From positions 1-19,016 of the forward strand of contig CAYMPQ010000029.1 in the NCBI GenBank assembly GCA_964392345.1: 19,016 nucleotides of DNA, read 5' to 3'. Below are positions 8,100 to 15,021 of this stretch, piece after piece (the stretch's first letter is position 1; the number at the start of each line of letters is the position of its first letter). The position numbers were made by a program, and so were the translations under genes. The DNA comes from JAUVXY01 sp964392345 (GTDB lineage Bacteria; Actinomycetota; Humimicrobiia; Humimicrobiales; Humimicrobiaceae). Under the pieces are notes generated by a model. That model saw nothing but the letters and a program-made list of their open reading frames with translations, was not told the DNA's origin and searched no databases.

Positions 8100-8267
8100 T
8101 TTTACCTCAAGTAAAATTTTTTAAAAAACTTTTAAAAAATAATATAACATAAAAACTTAAAATTATATTGGGAGAAATTATATAAATTTTAAATTCCCCC
8201 CCATACACTCTTATACATTATCCTGCTATAAGTCCTGCAGTGTCCAATAGAACTAAAAATGGATTAA

Positions 8268-9317
8268 CTATTCTATTATTTCAAATTCACCGAAAAGCTC
8301 AGGATGTATTGCCCTTGCAAACATCTCAAGCCCCTTAATTGTATTATGGTTAGGCCTTACAACAGAGTTTTCAGGAAGAATATAAACCCTCTTATTAATA
8401 ACAGCATCAATGCTGGAGAATCTGGAATCAGCAAGTATGAAATCTTCTGTTTTTGCTACATACATCCCTCCGTCACCAGCAATCATTATGTCAGGATTAT
8501 TTTCAATTAATTTTTCTACACTGTATTCAACATAGCCGGCAAGATCATCAATTGCCACTATGTTTATTCCCCCTGCTTTTACAATAAGGTCATTTATAAA
8601 AGTATCTTTGCCAGCACTCCATAATGGGTCATCAAATATTTCATAAAATACTTTTGGTTTTTCATCTTCGCTTAGATCTTTAACTTTTGAATCAATTTCA
8701 TCAACCTGTTGCTGAAATTTATTTTTTAGTTCAGCAGCTTCGTCTTTTAAACCTATAATGGCACTCATATTAACAATTTCTTCATAAATTCTTTCAAAGC
8801 TTACTGCTTCAACTGTATACACCTTAACACCAAACTCCATAACTCTCTGGTAATCCTCTTCGGACCCGCCTGCTAAAGCTATAATAATGTCCGGATTTGC
8901 TTCAACAATTTTTTCTATGTTTAAACCCTGAAAGTCTCCAAAACCTTCAAAACCCTGTGCCAGTGGTTCCCCGCTTTCAACGCTCCAGTTGTCTACGCCA
9001 ACTACCTTATCCATTGCCCCGAGAGCATCTATAATTTCAAGAGCGCTTGGTGCAAAGACCATTACTTTTTCTGCTGGCTTTTCAAGAGATATCTTAGTTC
9101 CCAAGCCATCTGTAACCTCTATTGTTAAAACTTCCTCTTCCTCTGCCTCTTCTTCTTCAACATCTTCTACAGCGATATCTTCTACTTCCTCTATATCCTG
9201 CGTAGCTTCTCCAGCAGGTACTACTTCAGGTTTTTTGCAACCCAAAAATGTACCAGTTGCAGCAATAATTGCAACCATCAGTACTGCTACTAAAATAAGT
9301 TTAAGTTTTTTATACAT
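8268..9317 (-). CDS. btuF: Cobalamin/corrinoid-binding lipoprotein of ABC transporter
   Basis: This is the extracytoplasmic substrate-binding component of the BtuCDF importer. The N-terminus has basic residues, a hydrophobic stretch (7-22) and a lipobox FLGC with Cys27, so it is a lipoprotein. A strongly acidic linker (about 42-62, mostly Glu and Asp) separates the lipid anchor from the binding domain. The class III periplasmic-binding fold then shows VMVFAPSALEIIDALGAMDKVVG, the central VEANPDIIIAL, and the C-terminal NPDIMIAGDGG and RVYILPENSVVRPNH segments. I chose the ATG at 9315-9317 (349 residues) because a perfect GGAGGAGG ends 6 bases upstream; the in-frame ATG at 9321-9323 directly abuts that site and is too close to be used. 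Relatives bind haem or siderophores, so the corrinoid role rests on the riboswitch and neighbours. It is 168 bases downstream of cobO copy 2. Confidence 0.92.
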   Translation of the reverse strand: MYKKLKLILVAVLMVAIIAATGTFLGCKKPEVVPAGEATQDIEEVEDIAVEDVEEEEAEEEEVLTIEVTDGLGTKISLEKPAEKVMVFAPSALEIIDALGAMDKVVGVDNWSVESGEPLAQGFEGFGDFQGLNIEKIVEANPDIIIALAGGSEEDYQRVMEFGVKVYTVEAVSFERIYEEIVNMSAIIGLKDEAAELKNKFQQQVDEIDSKVKDLSEDEKPKVFYEIFDDPLWSAGKDTFINDLIVKAGGINIVAIDDLAGYVEYSVEKLIENNPDIMIAGDGGMYVAKTEDFILADSRFSSIDAVINKRVYILPENSVVRPNHNTIKGLEMFARAIHPELFGEFEIIE

Positions 9318-9323
9318 TAACAT

Positions 9324-9331
9324 CCTCCTCC
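9324..9331 (-). promoter_or_regulatory. Strong ribosome binding site of btuF
   Basis: The minus strand reads GGAGGAGG, six bases before the ATG at 9315-9317. It is the strongest Shine-Dalgarno in the cobalamin units and decides between two nearby in-frame ATGs. A high translation rate would suit a binding protein needed in excess over its transporter. Confidence 0.8.
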
Positions 9332-9485
9332 ATTGAAAATTTTTTGCTAAAAAGTTCTGGTTTCACACTTTTTTAAGTGGAAATATAAAATTTCTACTTT
9401 CTACATTAGCTCCCCCTTCCCATATTTACCTCTAAAGTTATCCAGCAACCGTCAACTGCTCTCTTTAAACCAAAGAGCTGTAATT

Positions 9486-10013
9486 TTATCTTTCTATTCC
9501 TTTTCTGGCCAAAACTCCTTTGTTAAAATAATGTTTAATCTCACGCATTTCCGTTACAAGATCAGCTCTGTCAATTATTTCTTTTTCTGCTCTTCTTCCA
9601 GTTAGCACAAGCTCCACATTATCTGGTTTAATTTCAATCAAACCAAGTACGTCCTGCAGAGTTAAGAGTTTAAAATATAAAGCTATGCTAATCTCGTCAA
9701 GTATAACCAGATCATACTTACCCGAAGATACAACTTTTGTTACTTCATTTAGCCCGTCAGCTGCAGCAATTGCATCTTCTCTGGCAGGTTTGTCTTTAAT
9801 AAAGCATCCCCTTCCATATTGTTTCACAGTAATGTTGCCATTTAGTTTCTCTATAGCTTTTATTTCGCAATACTTTAATCCCTTAATAAACTGTGCTATA
9901 AATACCTTAAGATCATTTCCTGCAGCTCTTAATGCCAGCCCAAAGGCAGCAGTTGTTTTGCCTTTCCCGTCTCCTGTATAGACTTGGACATAGCCTTTCT
10001 TTAATTTACCCAT
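9486..10013 (-). CDS. cobO: Cob(I)alamin adenosyltransferase, CobO/CobA type (copy 2)
   Basis: This is the first gene of cobalamin unit B and a paralogue of the gene at 1712-2260. Its 175 residues have the P-loop GDGKGKTT (14-21), AAFGLALRAAGND, QFIKG, the Walker B-like YDLVILDEIS, LTGRRA, and the C-terminus TEMREIKHYFNKGVLARKGI. By eye the two copies match along their whole length at roughly half of positions, so they are old duplicates or separate acquisitions, not a recent tandem copy. The start ATG at 10011-10013 has AAGGA about 7 bases upstream. The gene is the first downstream of the second riboswitch and its terminator, so it should be directly repressed by cobalamin. The two copies may differ in preferred corrinoid, or one may act in salvage; that is inference. 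Confidence 0.94.
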   Translation of the reverse strand: MGKLKKGYVQVYTGDGKGKTTAAFGLALRAAGNDLKVFIAQFIKGLKYCEIKAIEKLNGNITVKQYGRGCFIKDKPAREDAIAAADGLNEVTKVVSSGKYDLVILDEISIALYFKLLTLQDVLGLIEIKPDNVELVLTGRRAEKEIIDRADLVTEMREIKHYFNKGVLARKGIER

Positions 10014-10069
10014 CTTTGATCCTTTCTGTATTTACAAACAAATTTAACAATCTATTCATAATTAAACTT

Positions 10070-10106
10070 AAAATAAAAAAACTCCCTGCTCAAAATTACA
10101 GGGAGT
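10070..10106 (-). terminator. Intrinsic terminator of the unit B cobalamin riboswitch
   Basis: On the minus strand an 8-bp GC-rich stem (arms at 10099-10106 and 10081-10088, ACTCCCTG with CAGGGAGT, 10-base loop) is followed by a run TTTTTTATTTT. It lies between the aptamer (10182-10317) and the cobO start at 10013, the position expected for a riboswitch expression platform. The flanking A and T runs make it able to work in both directions. Confidence 0.85.
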
Positions 10107-10181
10107 TTTTTTGTTTATTTCTACTTTTTAGAAAACAAAAAATTACTCTCTTTCAACCGAAGAGCAGCAAACCAATTCCTA

Positions 10182-10317
10182 TTAACAAGTTTCCTGGCTT
10201 ATGGGACTTTACTCCTCGCCTTCCCGGCAAAACTTTTTGCCAGTGGCACTTTGAAGAGCACACACCCAATCACAGTGGCGGGACCGTTCCAGATTTTCAC
10301 TGGACTTCCTTGATTAA
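10182..10317 (-). promoter_or_regulatory. Cobalamin riboswitch upstream of cobO-btuF-cobU-cobS-btuC-btuD-cobQ-cobO
   Basis: The minus strand holds the conserved core of a cobalamin aptamer. P1 arms pair (TTAATCAAG at 10317-10309 with CTTGTTAA at 10189-10182, one bulge). In between come a GTCCAGTGAAAATCTGGA stem-loop, CGGTCCCGCCACTGTGA, a second GCCACTGGC, GCCGGGAAGGCGAGGAG and AAGCCAGGAAAC. These are the family's signature boxes in the right order. The aptamer precedes a transport and salvage operon and is followed by a strong intrinsic terminator (10070-10106), so adenosyl- or other cobalamin binding should cause premature termination. I could not identify a convincing long antiterminator for this copy; a short GGAGT in the aptamer could pair with the terminator arm. 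Confidence 0.95.
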
Positions 10318-10350
10318 CAGAAATAAATATTAAATTTTCAAACTTTTTTT

Positions 10351-10378
10351 AAGATACCATAATTATTACAAAAATCAA
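10351..10378 (-). promoter_or_regulatory. Possible sigma-70 type promoter of cobalamin unit B
   Basis: On the minus strand TTGATT (10378-10373) and TATCTT (10356-10351) are separated by 16 bases, each matching 4 of 6 consensus bases. Transcription would start about 25-30 bases before the riboswitch P1 arm, a sensible leader position. In such AT-rich sequence chance matches are common. Confidence 0.35.
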
Positions 10379-10440
10379 TAGCTCAAATTAATATTTCCAA
10401 AAAATATAATCTACATAAAATTTTATTTCCTTCCCATAAG

Positions 10441-10458
10441 TATCAGATCGACCTGATA
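10441..10458. repeat. Inverted repeat between cbiB and the unit B promoter
   Basis: TATCAG at 10441-10446 and CTGATA at 10453-10458 form a 6-bp inverted repeat with a 6-base spacer, 14 bases downstream of the cbiB stop and about 60 bases upstream of the possible unit B promoter. No T-run follows on the minus strand, so it is not a good terminator. It could be an operator, or chance. Confidence 0.35.
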
Positions 10459-10472
10459 TTAACTATAGAAAG

Positions 10473-11477
10473 TTACAAGATGTGCCCATTTAGGAAGAAG
10501 ACTGCTAAATAAATTATGACAATTATAAGCATGAAAAAAATTGATGAAGATATGGAAAGCTTCAGTGCTCTTTTAACATCGCCTGCTTCAAAATTTTTTC
10601 TACTCTCACCTATATATTCACGAAACACTTTCCTGCCAAAGTAATAATTTACCCCTCCAAATCTAAGTCCAAGAGCACCGGCAAAAGCTGCCTCGGGATA
10701 GCCGCTATTTGGACTTTCATGTCCGGAAGAAAATTTTTTAATAATTGAAAAAGTTTCTTTTACGCTTCCTCCTACCACAAAACTTAAAGTACCTGAAATC
10801 ACTGCTGTTAGCCTTGCAGGGATAAAATTGAGTACATCATCAGCTTTTGCAGAAAAAAATCCAAAATCAATATATTTATCATTCTTATACCCTACCGTTG
10901 AATCAAGGGTATTTACTGACTTATATAATATAGCCAGAGGCACTCCGCCAATCAAAAAATAAAATAAAGGCGCTATAAAGCCATCCGAAGTATTCTCTGC
11001 AATGCTTTCCACTGTTGACCTTATGAGCCCTTTAAGCTGCAAACTTTTAGTTGATCTGCTTACTATTTTCCCAACTTCTATCCTTGATCTTTTGATATCT
11101 TCATCTTTTAAATAATTAAATATTCTCCCAGCATGGGCCATCATGCTGCCATTGCACAACGAAAAATACAATAAAACTGCCGAAACTACATTTCCTAAAA
11201 TTAAATTTAGCTTAAAAGAGAAAAAAATAAGAAAAAAGGCCGTACAAAAAACAGACACAGAAACTACTGCAAAAATAATAAATCCATTAATCTTCTTTCT
11301 TCTTTTGGAATAATAATCCTTTAATAATTTTCTCTCCAAAAAATTAATATACGCACCTATTGCTACAACAGGATGAAATTTAACCTGCGGATCACCAAAA
11401 GTAAAATCTAAAATATATGCTCCAAGCACAATTAATATTCTATTAGCAGGAAATTTTAAAAATAATGAAAAATCCAA
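10473..11477 (-). CDS. cbiB: Adenosylcobinamide-phosphate synthase (cobinamide synthase)
   Basis: CbiB (CobD in the aerobic naming) is a membrane enzyme that attaches (R)-1-aminopropan-2-ol phosphate to adenosylcobyric acid. The 334 residues show the family N-terminal motif DFTFGDPQVKFHPVVAIG (24-41), then in the middle STVESIAENTSDGFIAPLFY, YKSVNTLDSTVGYKN and PARLTAVISG, followed by SPNSGYPEAAFAGALG and a final hydrophobic helix. About six to eight membrane segments are visible. The start is TTG at 11475-11477, supported by AGGAG about 10 bases upstream and by the normal position of the first helix. It is third in cobalamin unit A, 73 bases after cobD, whose product is the precursor of its substrate. 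Confidence 0.96.
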   Translation of the reverse strand: MDFSLFLKFPANRILIVLGAYILDFTFGDPQVKFHPVVAIGAYINFLERKLLKDYYSKRRKKINGFIIFAVVSVSVFCTAFFLIFFSFKLNLILGNVVSAVLLYFSLCNGSMMAHAGRIFNYLKDEDIKRSRIEVGKIVSRSTKSLQLKGLIRSTVESIAENTSDGFIAPLFYFLIGGVPLAILYKSVNTLDSTVGYKNDKYIDFGFFSAKADDVLNFIPARLTAVISGTLSFVVGGSVKETFSIIKKFSSGHESPNSGYPEAAFAGALGLRFGGVNYYFGRKVFREYIGESRKNFEAGDVKRALKLSISSSIFFMLIIVIIYLAVFFLNGHIL

Positions 11478-11550
11478 TAGTCTTTTTCTCCTGTTTTAAA
11501 TTATTCCAATGTTTTCAGTAATAAATGATAGCCATAAAAACCCGGGGCAC

Positions 11551-12669
11551 TTAAAATTTATCTTTATCTATGTTAGTCAGGCAATGTACCAGTCTTTTAT
11601 TTTCACCATGCTTCTTAACTGCCACTCTAAAAAAATAATCGTCAAGACCCCTGAAATTACTGCAGTCCCTGATAAGCATTCTTTCCTTTTCCAAACAGTA
11701 TCTGTTAAGCTCACCCGCAGTTATCCTATTATTTTTAATCTCACAAAGAATAAAATTTGCTGATGACTCATAGGGTTCCAGCCAATCTATCTTTTTCAAA
11801 TTTTTAAAAAATATTGCCCTCTGTTTTAAAATATATTCCTTGCTTTTCTTGGTAAAATCATAATTTTTGATGAGTTCTTTCCCTACCAGCTGGGCAAGGC
11901 AATTTACTGACCAGGTTGGCTGATTCTCCGAAATTTTCTTAACTAACTTACTGTTGCCAACGAGATACCCTAACCTAAGTCCAGCAATAGCAAAAAACTT
12001 GGTCATTGACCGCAAAACAGCAACATTTTTATTTTTAATAGCTTCCCCAATCATTACTGCATCTTCATTTCCCTCCACAAAATCAATAAAAGCTTCATCA
12101 ATTATTACAAATACATTCCTCTCCTCACACTTTCTAATAAGGTATTCAATTTCATCTTTATGCAAAAGAAAACCAGTGGGATTATTTGGATTGCATATAA
12201 ATATAAGATTGACGCCATCAATACTTTGTAAAACCTTATCAACTTTAAGGTTGAACTCACTACTGCTTCCACGATTAATTTTAAAGCTTAAAAATCTACA
12301 TTCGGCACCTGTTGAAACTGCCGCCCGCTCATATTCGCTAAACGATGGGATAGGGATTAACACTCTTTCAGGATCTAAAACATGCACTAATAAATATATT
12401 AATTCATTTGAACCATTTCCTATCAGTAGATTGCTTGTTTTAACTCCTAAATTTGCAGAAAGCACATCCTTAAGTAATTTACATTCAGGATCTGGATAGC
12501 GGCAAGCCCCGTCAAAAATACTATCAATATCTTTAATGACTATCTTTTTGATTTCAGGTGGAATCCCCAGAGGGTTTATATTTGAGCTAAAGTCAATAAT
12601 TTTTTCAGCCGAAATATTATAATTTTCTGCTGCCTCTCTTAGATTCCCTCCATGGTTAAAAATTCTCAT
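11551..12669 (-). CDS. cobD: L-threonine-O-3-phosphate decarboxylase (PLP-dependent)
   Basis: This class I/II-fold aminotransferase relative makes (R)-1-aminopropan-2-ol O-2-phosphate for CbiB. The N-terminal HGGN (6-9) is typical of CobD/CobC and separates it from HisC. Other landmarks are FSSNINPLG (27-35), NPNNPTG (160-166) with the PLP-ring Asn, DEAFIDF (191-197), and SMTKFFAIAGLRLGY with the Schiff-base lysine at about residue 224. Length, 372 residues, is normal. I chose the ATG at 12667-12669; a GTG directly before it is an alternative start. The purine-rich GGAAAGAAG lies somewhat far upstream. It follows cobT by 37 bases and precedes cbiB, its pathway partner. A plain HisC role is possible but the HGGN start and context argue against it. 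The name here is the Salmonella one; CbiB is called CobD in Pseudomonas. Confidence 0.94.
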   Translation of the reverse strand: MRIFNHGGNLREAAENYNISAEKIIDFSSNINPLGIPPEIKKIVIKDIDSIFDGACRYPDPECKLLKDVLSANLGVKTSNLLIGNGSNELIYLLVHVLDPERVLIPIPSFSEYERAAVSTGAECRFLSFKINRGSSSEFNLKVDKVLQSIDGVNLIFICNPNNPTGFLLHKDEIEYLIRKCEERNVFVIIDEAFIDFVEGNEDAVMIGEAIKNKNVAVLRSMTKFFAIAGLRLGYLVGNSKLVKKISENQPTWSVNCLAQLVGKELIKNYDFTKKSKEYILKQRAIFFKNLKKIDWLEPYESSANFILCEIKNNRITAGELNRYCLEKERMLIRDCSNFRGLDDYFFRVAVKKHGENKRLVHCLTNIDKDKF

Positions 12670-12706
12670 CACAGCATTTACTTCTTTCCGGAGATGTTAA
12701 ATAAAA

Positions 12707-13762
12707 TTATTTCTTTTCTGAAACTCCAGCCTCTTCAAATGTTGCCATCTCATTTAAAATCTTAACCGAAGCCTCGGCTATATCCATTCCAAGGGCAGCA
12801 CCTGTTCCCTCTCCAAGCCTCATATTAAAATCAAACAAGGGTTTGAGACCCAACTTTTCCAGAACTATCCTGTGACCCTTCTCAACTGAACAATGGGATG
12901 CAATCATAAAATCTTTTGACTTTGGGGCAATAGAAGCTGCTAGTAGTGCACCAGCCCCTGAAATAAAGCCATCAATTACAACTGGAATTCTATTTGCAGA
13001 AGCTCCAAGTATCACTCCGGCAATACCTCCAATTTCAAATCCACCAATTTTTGCCAGCACATCAATAGCATCGCTGCTGTCTGGTTTATTCAGTGCAATG
13101 GCTCCTTTTATTACATTTATTTTATGTTCAAGACCGCTTTTGTCTATCCCGGTTCCATGCCCAGTAACCAAATTAACATCTACCTGACAGTTTACCGAAG
13201 CTATTGCACTGCTGGCTGTAGTATTTCCTATCCCCATATCTCCTGTTCCTATAATATCACACCCATCCCTGATTACATCTTCAACAACTTCAATTCCTGC
13301 CTGTATTGATTTTAGAGCCTGTTTCTTTGTCATTGCAGGACCTTTTGCCATATTCTTTGTTCCAAAGTCAACCTTTTTAGATACCAGAAAAGGATGTTCG
13401 CCAAGGTCAGATGCAACACCAACATCTACAACTTTAACCTCTGCCCCAATATGTTTTGCCAGAACATTTATGCCTGCACCTCCACTTAGAAAATTATAAA
13501 CCATCTGAGCTGTTACGTCTTTTGGATAAGCACTGACACCTTCGTCTACCACTCCGTGGTCAGAAGCCATTACTATTATTGTTTTTTTATTTAATTTAGA
13601 ATTTATATCTCCTGTTATACCTACAATTTGTTTTGCCAGTTCTTCAAGGCGGCCAAGGCTGCCATGTGGTTTGGTAAGATTATCAAGTTTAGCCTGTGCT
13701 TTTTGCATCCGATCCAAATCAAGCGATCCTATTTTTGATACCGTTTCCTGAATTTTATCCAT
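12707..13762 (-). CDS. cobT: Nicotinate-nucleotide--dimethylbenzimidazole phosphoribosyltransferase
   Basis: CobT activates the lower-ligand base by transferring phosphoribose from nicotinate mononucleotide, yielding alpha-ribazole phosphate. The 351 residues include KLDNLTKPHGSLGRLEELA (25-45), VMASDHGVVDEGVSAYP (about 68-84), GTGDMGIGNTTASSAIAS and the C-terminal RLGEGTGAALGM with the catalytic Glu at about residue 318, as in the Salmonella enzyme. The start at 13760-13762 is supported by AAGGA about 7 bases upstream; an in-frame ATG at 13799-13801 lies inside the riboswitch terminator hairpin region and would add 13 unlikely residues. It is the first gene of unit A, directly controlled by the riboswitch and terminator upstream. 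Which base it activates cannot be told from sequence. Confidence 0.97.
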   Translation of the reverse strand: MDKIQETVSKIGSLDLDRMQKAQAKLDNLTKPHGSLGRLEELAKQIVGITGDINSKLNKKTIIVMASDHGVVDEGVSAYPKDVTAQMVYNFLSGGAGINVLAKHIGAEVKVVDVGVASDLGEHPFLVSKKVDFGTKNMAKGPAMTKKQALKSIQAGIEVVEDVIRDGCDIIGTGDMGIGNTTASSAIASVNCQVDVNLVTGHGTGIDKSGLEHKINVIKGAIALNKPDSSDAIDVLAKIGGFEIGGIAGVILGASANRIPVVIDGFISGAGALLAASIAPKSKDFMIASHCSVEKGHRIVLEKLGLKPLFDFNMRLGEGTGAALGMDIAEASVKILNEMATFEEAGVSEKK

Positions 13763-13794
13763 ATTTTTTCCTTTCCATTTACTTTTTATCCAAT

Positions 13795-13838
13795 AAAACA
13801 AATAATCCTTAATACATCATGCAATGTACCAAGGATTA
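13795..13838 (-). terminator. Intrinsic terminator in the cobT leader
   Basis: On the minus strand arms at 13838-13824 and 13817-13803 pair over 15 bp (including two G-U pairs) around a 6-base loop, TGCATG. The hairpin is followed by TTTGTTTTATT. It lies between the cobalamin aptamer and the cobT Shine-Dalgarno, so it is the likely off state of the riboswitch. Confidence 0.8.
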
Positions 13839-13859
13839 TACCCAGCTCATCTAATCCTT
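13831..13859 (-). promoter_or_regulatory. Antiterminator hairpin competing with the cobT leader terminator
   Basis: AAGGATTA (13859-13852) is perfectly complementary to TAATCCTT (13838-13831), which is also the 5' arm of the terminator. The two hairpins are mutually exclusive. Formation of this 8-bp stem would allow transcription into cobT. Which state cobalamin favours is inferred from the general rule that these riboswitches repress. Confidence 0.7.
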
Positions 13860-13887
13860 TCTTTTTCCACGAAGAAATGTGATTTAT

Positions 13888-14033
13888 ATCAAAAAGCAGG
13901 TTTTCTGACTTACGGATCATCCTAATTTCTGCGCCTTCCCATTCTTATTAATAAGAACAGTGACATATATGCAGATTTCGTACCCGTTCACAGCGGCGGG
14001 ACCACGTTCGCTTCTACGAACTTCCCTTTTAAT
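13888..14033 (-). promoter_or_regulatory. Cobalamin riboswitch upstream of cobT-cobD-cbiB
   Basis: The minus strand shows ATTAAAAG (14033-14026) able to pair with CTTTTTGAT (13896-13888) as P1. Between them come GGGAAGTTCGTAGAAGCGAA, TGGTCCCGCCGCTGTGAACGG, GTCACTG, ATGGGAAGGCGCAG, and GATGATCCGTAAGTCAGAAAACCTGC. These are the ordered signature boxes of the cobalamin aptamer family, with the 3' box closer to consensus than in the second copy. The terminator and antiterminator lie just downstream. Its target unit makes the nucleotide loop parts, so cobalamin should shut off its own final assembly. The 190 bases between it and vapC hold no gene; a promoter must lie there but I cannot pick one with confidence. 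Confidence 0.95.
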
Positions 14034-14229
14034 CTCAAACTATTAATGCCAATACTGAGAACTTTTTAAAATATGAATTACTCTTATTTTTTATTAAAAA
14101 GTAATTTTTTTTAAATTATGCTTAGCTCAACACTAGTTACTGCAATGTAGATAATATATGTAATTTAAAATGATGTCAAAATGATTTCTCCAGAAAAAAT
14201 TTTTATTATCAAAGAGAAGGTATTCATTC

Positions 14230-14631
14230 TTAAGGCTCCAATCTTTTGATATCTGTAAATTCATCAAAATGCCTGTCAAAGGAGTAAATTTCACTAACAC
14301 CATTAGCCCTCATATATGCGCAATTATAGGCATCAATAAAATCTATATTTTCGCCCTTAAAAATATCAACTGCCCCAAGAATTGTATGTCTTTCTTTGAA
14401 CTTAATATTAGGTGTATTTAAAATTAACTCAACATTTTCACAAATTTTTTCCTTTTCCCAGTTATAAAATTTATCCAAAACCCAAATTACTTCAGCAATA
14501 ACCATCGTATTAGAAATCCCTTTAATATTGCCATGAACTATTTCAAAAAATAATTTTTCTACTTTCCTATATATTAGCTCATCTTCTCGCTCAAAATATC
14601 TTAAAAAAATATTAGTGTCTAAAAAAATCAT
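14230..14631 (-). CDS. vapC: PIN-domain ribonuclease toxin (VapC-like)
   Basis: The 133-residue protein is a PIN-domain nuclease of the VapC toxin type, which cleaves specific RNAs when its antitoxin is lost. The N-terminal LDTNIFLRYF puts the first metal-binding Asp at residue 5. The others fit Glu47 in IAEVIWVL, Asp97 or Asp100 in IDFIDAYNC, and Asp119 (or Asp123) in SFDRHFDEF. All four acidic positions are present, so the nuclease should be active. Its ATG overlaps the stop of the upstream antitoxin gene by four bases (ATGA), the usual arrangement. The RNA target is not predictable. It lies on the same strand as the cobalamin genes, but the unit A riboswitch separates them, so a functional link is unlikely. 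Confidence 0.92.
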   Translation of the reverse strand: MIFLDTNIFLRYFEREDELIYRKVEKLFFEIVHGNIKGISNTMVIAEVIWVLDKFYNWEKEKICENVELILNTPNIKFKERHTILGAVDIFKGENIDFIDAYNCAYMRANGVSEIYSFDRHFDEFTDIKRLEP

Positions 14632-14870
14632 CCCATTTCCTTAATAACATCATTAGCAATATCTTTTTCCATTACTTCTCTAACCTTTTTGAAGTCAATT
14701 TTTTTATTTGTCTTTTTAGCATGAGCATCAAGTATGGTTCCTTTTTTAACTTTAAAAATTATTTCGCCGTCTCTAACAATAAATTCACCAATATTAGAAG
14801 GTTTGATGTTAAACTCATCTCTTATTTTTTTAGGTATTGTTACCTGCCCTTTTGATGTTATTCTTGGCAT
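14628..14870 (-). CDS. vapB: AbrB/SpoVT-fold antitoxin (VapB-like)
   Basis: The 80-residue protein begins with a swapped-hairpin AbrB-type DNA-binding domain: ITSKGQVTIPKKIRDEF (4-20), followed by IKPSNIGEFIVRDGEIIFKV (22-41). The C-terminal half (about 45-80) is charged and helical, as expected for the toxin-neutralising tail. It should bind both the PIN toxin and its own promoter. AAGGA lies about 10 bases before the ATG. Only 37 bases of upstream sequence remain before the assembly gap, so the operator cannot be described. Confidence 0.9.
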   Translation of the reverse strand: MPRITSKGQVTIPKKIRDEFNIKPSNIGEFIVRDGEIIFKVKKGTILDAHAKKTNKKIDFKKVREVMEKDIANDVIKEMG

Positions 14871-14907
14871 TTTATTAATTCCTTCTTCTTTATTATTTTG
14901 ACTTTAA

Positions 14908-15007
14908 NNNNNNNNNNNNNNNNNNNNNNNNNNNNNNNNNNNNNNNNNNNNNNNNNNNNNNNNNNNNNNNNNNNNNNNNNNNNNNNNNNNNNNNNNNNNN
15001 NNNNNNN
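14908..15007. other. Assembly gap of 100 Ns between vapB and acdB
   Basis: Exactly 100 Ns, a placeholder of unknown real length. Genes or regulatory sites may be missing here, and the vapBC-acdAB adjacency rests on scaffolding. Confidence 0.97.
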
Positions 15008-15021
15008 GTAATACTTTTATT

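Noticed and set aside
8100..8267. Possible internal promoter or attenuator between btuF and cobU
   Set aside because: A TTGGAC and a GATAAT can be found but are 19 bases apart, and the G-run near 8200 does not fold into a good stem. In such AT-rich sequence this is not supportable.
9461..9477. Small hairpin CTCTTT-AAACC-AAAGAG just past the second cobO stop
   Set aside because: The stem is only six AT-rich pairs and no T-run follows on the minus strand, so it is not a convincing terminator.
11954..12499. Long plus-strand open frame opposite cobD
   Set aside because: It is a shadow of a well-supported gene on the other strand, with low-complexity Ser/Leu-rich sequence and no family resemblance. 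The same holds for plus-strand frames opposite btuC, btuF and cobO.
14034..14229. Promoter for the unit A riboswitch transcript
   Set aside because: Several TTG and TA-rich hexamers occur (for example TTGCAG with CATAAT 19 bases apart) but none has both good boxes and good spacing.
14230..14870. vapBC as part of a defence island or linked to cobalamin regulation
   Set aside because: Neighbours are metabolic genes and riboswitches; nothing else of a defence type is present, and one side is an assembly gap.
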